64,000 bases of DNA from Plumapathes pennacea (lineage: Eukaryota; Cnidaria; Anthozoa; Antipatharia; Myriopathidae): positions 14,637,578-14,701,577 of the forward strand of contig OZ038470.1 in the NCBI GenBank assembly GCA_964036295.1, read 5' to 3'. The translations under genes and the position numbers were made by a program. The stretch's first letter is position 1; each line of letters starts with the position of its first letter. The notes beneath the pieces were generated by a model. The model was not told the DNA's origin. It saw only the letters and a list, made by a program, of their open reading frames with translations, and did not search any database. Positions 11,353-22,095 of the stretch are shown piece by piece.

Positions 11353-11446
11353 GGGTGGGAGAGGGGGCCTGGGATGACCGTGAACGTGGTTGTGCAACCG
11401 TCACCTCCCTTGGTGTACTTCCACCATCCCAGGCCCCCTCCCCCGA
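11353..11446. repeat. GC-rich short hairpin
   Basis: GAGGGGGCCTGGGATG near 11353 pairs with CATCCCAGGCCCCCTC ending near 11442, with about 55 bases between. It lies just beyond the longer hairpin and just before the telomere-like tract. Confidence 0.5.
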
Positions 11447-11460
11447 CAGGATGCCCCATT

Positions 11461-11552
11461 CCTAACCCATAACCCATAACCATAACCCTAAGTAACCGTA
11501 ACGCTGACCCTAACACTACTTGACCCTAACCATGGCGCCATAACCTAACCCA
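11461..11552. repeat. Degenerate CCCTAA (telomere-like) tract
   Basis: Repeated AACCCTAA, ACCCATAA and GACCCTAAC words over about 90 bases. The animal telomere repeat is TTAGGG/CCCTAA. The tract is short and impure, so it is an interstitial remnant or chance-enriched simple repeat, not a chromosome end. Confidence 0.4.
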
Positions 11553-11559
11553 ACACACC

Positions 11560-12010
11560 CAATGAATAAAACTTATTTATTTTATTTTATTTTATTTATT
11601 TATTTTATTCTTTAATGTATGAATAAAGGAATAAAGAATAACAAGTAAAGAAATGAACAGAAGAATAAACAATAAAATGAACAGAAGAATAAACAATAAA
11701 ATGAACAAAAGAATAAATGAATGATTAAATAATGTATAAGTGAATGAATTGATTTATTCAAATCCAAATTTCAAATTACCATACACCCATAATTCCATTG
11801 GGCCAGTCAGAATTGATTTATTCATTCATGCATGCATTTATTTAATTATTCATTTATTTAATTATTCATTTATTCATATAATGAATAAATGAGTTGATTA
11901 ATTATTCATATAATGAATAAATTAATTTATTAAATAAATTGATTAATTATTCATATAACGAAAAAATTATTTACTAAATTAAATAAATTGAAGGAATGAA
12001 TAAATAAGGG
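11560..12010. repeat. Low-complexity TTTATT/AATGAATAAA tract
   Basis: Simple AT-rich sequence made of TTTATT, AATGAATAAA and ATTCATATAATG words. No coding potential. Confidence 0.7.
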
Positions 12011-12083
12011 ACAAGTTCCCAAAAGAGAGAATTTCTATTTAAACAGAGACGCTGTTGAAAGCTGTGTTGGCCTTGCCCTTCAG

Positions 12084-13905
12084 ATGATGGTTGAAGTAAA
12101 GAAAGGAACTTGTGGAAGGAAGGTAAGTCTAAATTTCAAACTACCGTCACCCAAAATTCGCATCTTCAGTATGCTTCGGGGCCAGGCAGAATATTGGGCA
12201 TGGCCCAAGGGTGAGAGGGGGGGGGGGGGGAAGGTGATACTCCCATATAGGTATGTGCCACCCCAAAGGGTATCATTTTCAGCATTTTAGTCTGAAATAG
12301 GGTATGAATATTAACCTTTAGTCTGGAATAGGTTGGAGATTTTGGTCTGAAATAGGGCTGAAAATTGCATTTTTTGATCTGAAATAGGGTGGAAAATTTC
12401 TAATTTTGGTCTGAAATAGGGCTGAAAATTGCATTTTTTGGTCTGAAATAGGGTAAGGGTTTTCAGTCCCGGGCGGCACACCCCCACCCAAAATTTTGAG
12501 GAGTACCCCCTCCCCCCCAATGAATAAAAAAGAAAAAATCAGGGGGGCTGAGTTGTGAACTAAGTCACTTTTAGAGTTGGTAGGCCTGTTTGCTGAGGAC
12601 TGTAATGGATCTCTGATAGATTGTTAATGCATGCTGAGAAGGGTGGTACCCATGGGGCTCTTAAATTTCTGTTGAGGTCTTTGCATGTACCCCACATAGT
12701 TTGTTGAATACCAGTGTACCCATAAAATCCACTTGACTAGTCCATTATTTCATTCCACAGCCTTCAGAGTTTTTCAAGCAGTAATTTCCTGAGCACATGG
12801 CTGCAGTGACTTCCTACTTTCCTGGAGTTTTGTATCAGGTGGGTGATGTTAATCATGAAAATACCTTATATGTGCCAAGTTTTGAAGTTGTACATAGTTT
12901 GTTATATACCAAGACGTACCTCACAAAAATTCACTTGACTTAGTCTACTATGTTATTCCACAGACTTCAGAGTGCTTAAAACAGTTGTTTACTTGGCATA
13001 ATTTATTTGACAAGGCTGCAGTGATGTCCTACTTTACAGGAGTTTTGTATCAGGTGGGTGATATTTATAATTGAAACAAAATTAACTACAAGATCACATC
13101 TGGTAGAAAAAATAAATAAATTGCTAATATTCAGTGATCAGTCCATGTCCCAAATCTCATTTTTGAAAGTTTAAGTGAGTTCTTCAGGTTTCTATTACTG
13201 GTAATGTATTTTGTTTTTGTATTTTGTATTTTGTTTGTTGTTGCTGTTGTTGTTGAAAGGCAGATCCCAGGATTTGCACTGGGCTTTTGAGGTGGAATTA
13301 GGCTGGCTCACCTTCCAGTACATCTTGGTAAAGAGCAAGTACAAGCTTGGGAGTGTGGACAAGTGCATATTTACCCCTCTGCATTCTACTAGCTGGGATT
13401 GTCATACTGTGCACTGTGATCACGTTTCCAGGTAAATTAGACTTTGTTAGTTTTGCATAAACTGCACAGTTCAGTTAGTTATATATCATAGAGAAGCAAC
13501 AAACAGACAGATTAAAAAAAAACATGAGAAAAAGTAATAAATTGTAAAAATAATTCAAAAAACAAGAGGGAGGCAATTGTTTGATATTTTGCATATCATA
13601 GCCATAGATGGTCATATATTTTGATATTTGGTTGCAATGTATAATATTTATGCATAAACAACATAGCTAGTGTGAGTAATAATATTATGTACAAAAAGTT
13701 GTTTGAGGTACAGTAACCTGATAAGGAAAACTTTAGAAGAGTGTGAGAAAGTTTTTTACATTTGATGTTTGTGCCTTAATGCAATGTCCATCATCCCCCT
13801 TTCAGGGAGCTTTGTGCAAGAATGGAAAGACAAAATGCATCTACACTGTCAGACAGCCACAAGACAAGAACTACTTCTGATCACCAACTTGAGCCAAGGC
13901 ATTAA
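12084..13905 (+). CDS. Unrecognised plus-strand gene, 3' part (four exons)
   Basis: Exons fit in one frame: 12084-12122 (acceptor GCCCTTCAG, donor GGAAG|GTAAGT, 13 codons), 12964-13053 (acceptor TTATTCCACAG, donor CAG|GTGGGT, 30 codons), 13271-13431 (acceptor AGATCCCAG, donor CCAG|GTAAAT), and 13806-13905 (acceptor CCCCTTTCAG), with stop TAA at 13903. Joints are phase 0, 0 and 2, all consistent. The product includes DKAAVMSYFTGVLYQ and the aromatic- and Cys-bearing WAFEVELGWLTFQYI and TSWDCHTVHCDH. I do not recognise the family. AATAAA at 14397-14402 could end the transcript. The 5' exons are not identified; the CpG patch near 9.1 kb may hold the promoter. A decayed duplicate of the 90-base exon sits at 12761-12838. 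An alternative is a degrading duplicated gene or a long noncoding transcript. Confidence 0.42.
12217..12518. mobile_element. GGGTACTCCC-type MITE, copy 1
   Basis: Starts at a G run plus GATACTCCCATATAGG and ends at GAGGAGTACCCCCTCCCCCC, so the ends are inverted. The inside is a short tandem of GTCTGAAATAGGGT..GAAAAT words (five or six copies) after CCCCAAAGGGTATCATTTTC. Copies occur at 15025-15345 and 62031-62349. It lies in an intron of the gene above. No transposase is present, so it is non-autonomous. Confidence 0.65.
12761..12838 (+). pseudogene. Decayed duplicate exon
   Basis: Matches the exon at 12964-13053, including flanking CATTCCACAG acceptor and TTTTGTATCAG|GTGGGTGAT donor. It is 12 bases shorter and has an in-frame TAA after FFKQ. 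Upstream intron sequence also matches (ACATAGTTTGTT.A.TACCA), so about 200 bases were duplicated in tandem. Confidence 0.55.
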
Positions 13906-14396
13906 GCTGTATTGTCTTATGATAAAGAAGAAACCAATGAGCAATGTGAAAAGACTGAAAACAATATTTCTTTCTTGTGTGGAGCATAATACAATCAATG
14001 TTTTTGCTCTTTATTGACCAAGATTGCTGCTGTTTAGTGAACTTGTATTTGACCACTTTTTCGGAAAGTGTACCAAATGCAAAGTCAATTTGAGCAATCA
14101 CTTGATTACTTGTATGGTCATTGGAAAACAGCTCTATGCTGATGATCATTTAGATGAATAATTCTTGTTGCTTTGCTTGACATTTTTAGAAAACTTTACA
14201 TTTAGAGATTTTTTAGATATAATTCAATTATCGACCTAAATTTTGTGAAATTGACAGCACTATTGCTGTATTGTATCTAAATTCCTGCAAATGTTGGCAA
14301 TTTACATGTATATAAAAAGAAGTCTTGTTCCAGGATGTAAAATATACAAAGATTAACTTATTATTATCATTTTATTATATACCAATGATGGTGAAT

Positions 14397-14402
14397 AATA
14401 AA
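14397..14402 (+). terminator. Possible poly(A) signal of the unrecognised gene
   Basis: AATAAA about 490 bases after the stop at 13905. This is an AT-rich context, so chance occurrence is possible. Confidence 0.3.
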
Positions 14403-15024
14403 TTAGTGAATGCATGTGGCTGGTGATGGTGAATGATGCCTTATTGTGATGCTAGTTTCTGTTTAACATTTCAAAAAACTTTTACTTTGAGAATATCGAG
14501 TGACATCCCCTTTCTGTTTGTTGGGCAGAAAATTCCAGACTTGAATCTCTCCCCCAAATCTATAGTAGTTTAAATATACTGATCCTGCACATTCATGCTC
14601 GTGTTTTTTACCACTGATTGTTTGCGGCTGCAAAATGCGTTCGTCTGTTGCGGAATTATCCCTGGGAAAATCCACCGAAACTAAAATCACCAACGCATGC
14701 GCAGACGTTTTGCCGCGGTGTTGGCTGCCTGGTGAGATCGGGAAGCGAATTCCCACGTAAGGATGGTTACCCCCTCCCGCAGTCTGATTATATTATGTCA
14801 GCGGTCGCCCCTCAACAGTAATAACTGAAGTGCAGTGATAAATAAACGTCACATCGGAGTGAAATAGCGTGTACGAAGAAAGACGTAAAGTATAAAATAT
14901 CTAAGTTCCTAAAGCGTTTTATTTGAAACGTGCAAACAATACTCTTATAGAAAATCAGCGCTTCGTGTAAATTTAGTTTAAAATGTAACTAAAATCAACG
15001 TGAATCAGAGAAAAATATCCCGGA

Positions 15025-15345
15025 GGGGGGAGGAGAGGGTCCCATCAATACTCAGTGCGCCGCCTCAAAGGCAGTATCGGTTTTTAACATTTTTGAGGCT
15101 GCAAAAGGGGATCAATTTGGCCTTTTTTGTCTGAAATAGTAGATTTTGCATATTTTGATATTTGGTTGCAGAAATAGGGTAAATTTTTTTGGTATACAGA
15201 GTCTGAAAAAGGGTCAAAAAATCTCAAACATATATTTTTAAATAGGGTCGAAAAATCGTACAGTTTTAGTTTGAAGTAGGGCAAGGGTTTTGAGAACACT
15301 CCGACTCAAAACTATGAAGGTTTTCACCCCCTACCCCTTCCCCCG
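15025..15345. mobile_element. GGGTACTCCC-type MITE, diverged copy 2
   Basis: Keeps the GTCTGAAATAG, AAATAGGGTCGAAAAATC and GGGCAAGGGTTTTGAGA words and the C-rich right end, but the ends have drifted. Nested in the foldback at 14756-15966. Confidence 0.5.
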
Positions 15346-15618
15346 AGAAGAGGGTTTGGGGGGCAGAGCCTTTAACGGCTAGCTAGCTAAACCGTCCCAT
15401 ATGAACAGTTCAACGTGGTCCCATCTAAAAAGCAGTAGCCTTAAATCTCTTTCGATGCGGACATCGCGCGGGTTTTGCTGTAGAAACTTGATTTCATTTT
15501 TTACAAGGCTCGAGTAGTCACAACAACTGAATTATTGCCGGGAATGGTGCACTTGGATGTTTAGTGCTTTGCCTAAAGCTATTTGCAACGCCGCATTTGC
15601 TCCAAATCCACGCAACGG

Positions 15619-15657
15619 CGTTGCAAGTTTTTGAATCGCTTTCAAAAACTTGCAACG
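15619..15657. repeat. Perfect 17-bp hairpin
   Basis: CGTTGCAAGTTTTTGAA pairs with TTCAAAAACTTGCAACG across a five-base loop TCGCT. The surrounding 150 bases repeat GTTGCA words. Confidence 0.7.
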
Positions 15658-16369
15658 CGTTGCAGCACTGCAAACATCGCGAAAAACCGTTCGCAATGGG
15701 GTGTTACACCTCAACGATTTTTAGCGCAACATCGCATCGTTGCAAATTGACCAGAGGGGTTTCGCTGGTAACGAGTCACAGATCATCCTTTTTTATTTAC
15801 ATTTTGGAGCAATGCTACCTAACACACGAACACAGAAAACGGCAAATAGAAAGAAACCATAACAGCGCGAAAATTACCGCTGCTTCAAGGTTGGTTAGTT
15901 ATTAATACAGTGGGGCGACCGCTGACATAGTATAATCAGACTGCGGGAGGGGGTAACCACCCTACGCAATTCGTTTACCGTTGTAGACGCCATTTTCAGA
16001 AAACTTGTCATAACTTGCTCGTGTGTATGGGGCTTTAATGTTTGCCTCGAGAACATAGTGACAGTTCTGAGGTTGCTGGTCCCCATTCCCCCAAGGGTTT
16101 GAGGTTGCTGGTCCCCATTCTCCCAAGGAGCCTGGGTTGTGCCTAAATCGTACCAACGGGAAGGACAGCCGCGCAAGACGAATTGCGGTCGTTTCGCTCC
16201 CCGGCGCGTCGATTGAAGGCATTGTTAGTTGATGTAAAGGCAAAGCAGTAAAGAATATATTTACATGAAATATGACCCGAGTTTTGTTCGCTTGTCGACC
16301 TCACCATTCACTACTTCTTCTACGCAGAAGTTTCGATAACACAATTTTTGTGTGATACAAATTGTTAAG

Positions 16370-16480
16370 TGAATCGACTTTGACACATTAGCGAATCGAC
16401 TTTGACACGTTAGCGAACCGACCTGAGAAGTTAGCGAACTGGACGTAGGCGAGCCGACTCGTCGGCGAAACGACCGGTAA
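16370..16480. repeat. Short direct repeats of GCGAATCGACTTTGACAC
   Basis: About five degenerate copies of a roughly 20-base unit (TTAGCGAATCGACTTTGACA, TTAGCGAACCGACCTGAGAA and so on), becoming GC-rich at the end. Confidence 0.5.
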
Positions 16481-16605
16481 CCCGCAAGACTGAAAACGAG
16501 TTTAGACCCGATCGCCTCACGACCGAGAATCGGACGATGTCGGTAAATCCAAGATGGCTGTCTTCTGTGTATTTCATCGAACGCTGTCTTTGGATCGTAC
16601 TAGCT

Positions 16606-16796
16606 GTGAAAGTCGTAGGTAGTATAAAAGGACACTATACTCAAGGTGAAAGAACTGGTCAAGCATTCCAATGAAAAGGAAAGCTCTAAAGTTATTTTAA
16701 ATTAAAATATTGACCTCAGTGACTCTGAACAAGATAAACAAGCGTACGGACTGATGACGTCACCAACATGCGCAATGCGTTTGTCAGCTCTGGACC
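16606..16796 (-). repeat. Inverted-repeat arm, right copy
   Basis: Reverse complement of 8556-8755 with modest divergence. Its last 44 bases (GATGACGTCACCAACATGCG and on) are repeated at 18188 after the 170-bp satellite, so the satellite lies inside this element between two copies of the same short segment. Confidence 0.65.
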
Positions 16797-18187
16797 GTTA
16801 ATTTCTCCAAGATTAAAACTTATTTTCAAATTCAAAGGGCAGATTACTATCAGTTACTACCTCAAGATCCTAATTTCTGCATTTAGGTTGGATTCACAGA
16901 CCAAAAGATTTTTGGTTCAAAACCCTAGGAGCCTGGGACTAACCTTAACTAACTCCAACTTTGACTGTTAATTTCTCAAAGATTAAAACTTATTTTCAAA
17001 TTCAAAGGGCAGATTACTATCAGTTACTACCTCAAGCTCCTACTTTCTGTATTTAGGTTGGATTCACAGACCAAAAGATTTTTGGTTCAAAACCCTAGGA
17101 GCCTGGGACTAAACTTAACTAACTCCACCTTTGACTGTTAATTTCTCAAAGATTAAAACTTATTTTCAAATTCAAAGGGCAGATTACTATCAGTTACTAC
17201 CTCAAGATCGTACTTTCTGCATTTAGGTTGGATTCACAGACCAAAAGATTTTTGGTTCAAAACCCAATTAGGAGCCTGGGACTAACCTTAACTAACTCCA
17301 ACTTTGACGAATAATTTCTCCAAGATTAAAACTTATTTTCAAATTCAAAGGGCAGATTACTATCAGTTACTACCTCAAGATCCTACTTTCTGCATTTAGG
17401 TTGGATTCACAGACCAAAAGATTTTTAGTTCAAAACCCTAGGAGCCTGGGACTAACCTTAACTAACTCCAACTTTGACTGTTAATTTCTCAAAGATTAAA
17501 ACTTATTTTCAAATTCAAAGAGCAGATTACTATCAGTTACTACCTCAAGATCCTACTTTCTGCATTTAAGTTGGATTCAGAGACCAAAAAATGTTTGGTT
17601 TAAAACCCTAGGAGCCTGGGACTAACCTTAACTAACTCCACCTTTGACTGTTAATTTCTCAAAGATTTAAAACTTATTTTCAAATTCAAAGGGCAGATTA
17701 CTATCAGTTACTACCTCAAGATCGTACTTTCTGCATTTAGGTTGGATTCACAGACCAAAAGATTTTTGGTTCAAAACCCTAGGAGCCTGGGACTAACCTT
17801 GACTAACTCCAAATTTGACGAATAATTTCTCCAAGATTAAAACTTATTTTCAAATTCAAAGGGCAGATTACTATCAGTTACTACCTCAGGATCCTACTTT
17901 CTTTATTTAGGTTGGATTCAGAGACCAACAATTTTTGGTTTAAAACCCTAGGAGCCTGGGACTAACCTTAACTAACTCCAACTTTGACGAATAATTTCTC
18001 CAAGATTAAAACTTATTTTCAAATTCAAAGAGCAGAATACTATCAGTTACTACCTCAAGATCCTACTTTCTGCATTTAAGTTGGATTCAGAGAACAAAAA
18101 AATTTTGGTTTAAAACCCTAGGAGCCTGGGACTAACCTTAACTAACTCCAACTTTGACCGTTAATTTCTCAAAGATTTAAAACTTAT
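16797..18187. repeat. 170-bp satellite, about 8.2 copies
   Basis: Unit starts recur at about 16799, 16969, 17139, 17312, 17482, 17652, 17823, 17992 and 18162, so the period is 169-173 bases. Each unit carries GGGCAGATTACTATCAGTTA, an imperfect palindrome GACCAAAAGATTTTTGGTTC and GGAGCCTGGGACTAACC. Copies are highly similar. The final unit stops after AAAACTTATTTT. No coding frame runs through. Confidence 0.92.
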
Positions 18188-18245
18188 TTTGATGACGTCA
18201 CCAACATGCGCAATGCGTTTGTCAGTTCTGTCGCGCCACCGTGTG
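18188..18245 (-). repeat. Continuation of the inverted-repeat arm past the satellite
   Basis: Repeats the GATGACGTCACCAACATGCG segment of 16752-16796 and continues into TCTGTCGCGCCACC, matching the far end of the 8556 copy. Confidence 0.6.
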
Positions 18246-19070
18246 TGCGATGATCGTGAGTTCCTGGGAACGAGAGTTACCGCTGGCGTATTTGACTGCT
18301 CCTTCGTAAATATTCGTAAACGTAAACAGCAGGCCATGTTTTCAGCTGGTTTTGAGGATTTTTACTTCACAGAGACGACAAGTCTTTGATTCACCCAGAT
18401 TTCGTAATACTGAAGGATGGAAAATGCAGGTATGAAGCCGTTTGATGCCGTATTACACATTATTTCCTTACGTGTGCCTTACTTTACGCACAGAAATGAT
18501 TTAGATCGATTGGACATTGTGCGAAAGTTGTGATTTCTCTTTCTCTTTAATCAATGAAGCCTTTTGAACGTTTCTGTTATGATATGAGAATATAAGAATA
18601 ATAATGCGTTCAATAATGCCACAGTATGTCAATGGGATTGATGAAACTAAGCTGACTGTCAACATCGGTATCCATGCCAGGTCCAAAAACTCTCATATGC
18701 TGAACTGGTTTACGATTCTCCAGATCTATTGTTCGTGTAGTGGTGTCCAGATAATATGGGTGGATCTAGGATGGATTTCATTTCAAACCATCACTCTGGA
18801 AAACACCCTGTCATCTGAAACCATCCCTCCGTGTTTCTAAGCAAACCTGGGTTTTGGTCAAGGGTAATATGTAGAGTCAGAGGGTTAAACAGAATGAGCA
18901 AAACTAAAATACCGAGATAGTTAAAAGATCAAAAAGAAGTAAATAAAGAGAAATCAGAAGATGTCAATCTGGTGGTTTTGGATTTTAAGACAATACCAAA
19001 AAATAAAAAAAATAAAAAAATAAAAAGAAAGTATTTTCACAGTTGAGAACCCAAAGAGTACATACATCTT
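18246..19070. other. No gene recognised
   Basis: A stretch near 18420 ends AAAATGCAG|GTATGA, a possible donor, but no linked exon was found. AT-rich simple sequence lies at about 18990-19030. Confidence 0.35.
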
Positions 19071-20196
19071 ATTCGATGGTTTAGCGCGTAATACGGGCCG
19101 GTATTTTACGAGTTGCTCGTATTTTTCCGAGCCCCGCCGCGGGGCGAGGAAAAATGCGAGTAAAGAGTAAAATGCCGGCCCGTATTACGTGCTAAACCAT
19201 CGAATGAGGGATTTATTATATGACTGTGACGTAGTTTTACCTTTATATAAAATATATTTCAGCAAACATAAAACAGAGACTTCGAGCAAAACTGTTTTCA
19301 TTCAATCCCAGGCAAAATGTACGCACACTCATTTACACAAAGATTCACTTACAGCTTCCAATCCGGTCATCGATTTAAAAATCTTGACAGAGAAAATTAA
19401 AGAAGTTATGCCACCAAATGATCGAAGTTCAATTCAGATTAAATGTGCTGAGATAAATGCGCTGGAGACGAAAATGCTTGCTTCGACAGAATAAATATTC
19501 AGCAAACAAACGTACTTAATTTTCGAGCGGTTGAAATCGATCACTTCGCTTAAACTTTTAACCATTCTTGTTCTTCAATAGCAAGCAGCTTTGTACTCAA
19601 AACAGGGTTTTTATTTTCTCGGAGTAGTTAAGGAATAAACACAAGAACAGAGCCAGCGAATGTGTACGTTGAAGAATCTGAAACTTTCATAACACAACTA
19701 GGATTTTTACCGCCGACACGTTGTCAAGTTATAGATTATTAACAACTCACCGTTTTCCTGCCTGGTTGTAGAAAGTTTAAGACCCCTTCCAGCAAAGGAA
19801 CCACTCAAAACAGTGTTCGTACACGGCGAAAATCATTTTGCAGTGTTTACAGTGACTGCATTGTGCGGAAAACTTTACGGAGTCAGAACTGCCGTTTGTC
19901 CATGGCGATTGTTCGCTTTCCACCAACTGAACTGTGCTTTCTCTTCCTTGACAAATTATCCAGTAACAGTTTCTTTCGATGGAAGGGTCTTGTATCTGAA
20001 AAGTCATAGACTTTCGTTGCACCGTTTTACCTTGCACTCAGAAAAATCTTTGACTCATTTGTGATACGCGCGCGTCTAAACCGGTCAAACCGGTTTTCTA
20101 CAGTGTAATACGGATTTGAAGTGTGTAATACGCTCCCGTACCAGCACTCTGTTGCGACCTTATATGGTAAAACTACGTCACAGTCATATAATAAAT
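19071..20196. mobile_element. TIR element with a strong terminal hairpin
   Basis: A hairpin at 19071-19205 has 67-base arms (ATTCGATGGTTTAGC at one end, its complement at the other) and a GCCCCGCCGCGGGGC tip. It abuts a 37-base terminal inverted repeat, 19211-19247 versus 20161-20196, containing TTATATGACTGTGACGTAGT. Inside are short open frames; one on the minus strand (19777-20037) contains CSHCKHC but has no recognisable transposase motif. It is probably a non-autonomous DNA transposon or a short captured gene piece. Confidence 0.6.
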
Positions 20197-20721
20197 GGAC
20201 TTAATTGCTTGATCAAAAATATCAATTTCAGTACTTCGAATCTGAATAGAACTTCGTCACAACTATTTTGTATGTATGTGTGTAATTTCTTGCTTCCTGT
20301 GGTGTTATAGGTTAAGTACCTGAGGAAATATCACCAAGAATGATGCTACCACAGTAGAATACATGCTGATGTACTAGAATACATGCTGTATCTAGAACAA
20401 TAACATTGAATTTGCATGCTGCTGTTGCCTACGTTTTTTCTTTGTTGTTGTTGTTAGCAAGCAAGGTTAAAGTTATGAAGGTATAAAGTTTGAAGATGCG
20501 TTTGTGGGTTACAGCTTCATTGCGTGTATGCTAAATTGGAGATTGTTGTTTTGATATAACCATGATAGTGAGTAGATGAGCATTGCACCTGAAGTATCAC
20601 ATATCCAAATAGAAAAATATTGATAATATATAAAAATCAAGGAAATACGGAGAGTTTAATGTAAATGGAGCATTCAAAAGTAGCATAACCTGTTACAAAA
20701 ACAGGAATGTTCTTTGTCCTG
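20197..20721. other. No gene recognised
   Basis: AT-rich spacer between the TIR element and the segmental-duplication block. Confidence 0.4.
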
Positions 20722-21181
20722 TCAGTGACATATTCAGTAACATATCAATAATATTATTCTTACTTATTTTTAAATGAATGAGTGATTTAATTAACAGATT
20801 TATCTTTGCTGACTATCAACCCTTTGCCAGACCAGGATTTTGTTCATTTTGTTCCTTGCCTTTTTAACTACCCCATATAGAAACACCCAGTCCTTTCAAA
20901 CCATACACTCAGTATATCTGGACAAAATCATTTCCAAGTTTCAAATTGTCCCTCTCAGAAACACCTTGATCTTTCAAACCACAAAACCTGAAATACCACT
21001 CCTTTAAGACCAATTCCCTCCCAGGAAACACTCTGTACTAACCTTTTAAATAATTTGTTTGGGGAACACCCTTTTTTTTCAAACCATCTCTCTGGGAAAA
21101 CAACGTGTCCTAAACCCTAACATTTAAAATCATTCCTTTGGACCATCACTCTCTTTTCAAGAGGGCCTAGATGAGGGGTCT
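20722..21181. repeat. Module P, copy 1
   Basis: Begins CAGTGACATATTCAGTAACA. It holds several diverged CTTTCAAACCA...GGAAACACC words and ends at the hairpin GAGGGCCTAGATGAGGGG. It is the longest P copy: about 120 bases near 20815-20930 are missing from copies at 30929 and 38714. Confidence 0.8.
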
Positions 21182-22095
21182 GCATAACACTTAACAGTAA
21201 AAAATTCAGGCCCATAACACTTAACAGTAAACCCCATCTAGGCCCTCTTTCAAACCATACCTATGGGGAAACACCAATGTTTTAACACATCATTGGTTTG
21301 ACTGGAACATTCACATTTTCTACTGTTGACTTGACACTTAGAAGTCACTAAACGGTACTATTGTACTCCGTTTTATATATTTGTAGGCCTACAAGAGGAT
21401 AGAAGTCCGTGTGATTTAGGGCAGCGGGTGCAAGCATCTTTGATCACTCCATAGATCCACGTATAACGGTCCTGGTTACTTTTGGGTTGGACATGCGTGA
21501 TACCTTCTAAGAATCTTGTTCCGTTCATGCTGTTGCGAGGTAAGAGCTGCTATTCGGTTACTATTAAAAACTTATAATAAATACGGGGTATTTTTGTAGT
21601 TTTTATTCAGATCTTGATCTTGTGTTAAACATTGTTTTGTGATACACCTGTACTGATACACTAGATAGAGACACGCAAAAAGAAAGAAAGAAAGACATAA
21701 ACAAACAAGCCATTTGATCTTGCGACGGTTGCGATTACAGTCGAAGCTCTCTTGGGACACTCTCGTAAGCAGACAGCTCTTCTTACGGACGCCGTAACAA
21801 CCGGTCAACACTTTAAAGAGATCTCTCACCGTAGATGCTTTGCGCGCCCAAAAACTGGCGGATTCTCGTGTTTTTCTACGTTTTATCGCGAAATAAGTCA
21901 GCACAATCTCAGAAAGTGTATTGAATACGGCAAGCAGCGACAGTCAGATCAATCAGTCATAACGTGGGCGCCTCAGGAAAGTCGAACTCCGGATGTAAAT
22001 ATAGACATGGGTAAGTTGTTCCCCCCCCCCCCCCCCCCCCCCCCCTCGGATAGGGACCAAATCTCGATGAACTCGGTAATCGCGGTGGTTCTCTT
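21182..22095. repeat. Module A, copy 1
   Basis: Begins GCATAACACTTAACAGTAAA and ends at GGTTCTCTT before module B. It includes a 26-base C run (22021-22046). Compared with other copies it lacks about 80 bases just before GTAAGTTG. One minus-strand stretch is open for about 110 codons with a Trp- and Leu-rich hydrophobic segment, but it has no ATG (GTG at that point), so I do not call it a gene. Confidence 0.85.

Larger units (their letters stand above)
14756..15966. mobile_element. Foldback element, 70-base arms 1.07 kb apart
   Basis: The left arm 14756-14826 and right arm 15897-15966 are near-perfect inverted copies (GGTTACCCCCTCCCGCAGTC on one, its complement on the other, through AGTTATTA at the inner ends). 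Between them lie a second GGGTACTCCC-type element and a perfect hairpin. No transposase frame was seen. Confidence 0.6.

Noticed and set aside
11461-11552. A true chromosome end
   Set aside because: The tract is short, impure and internal, with genes and repeats on both sides.
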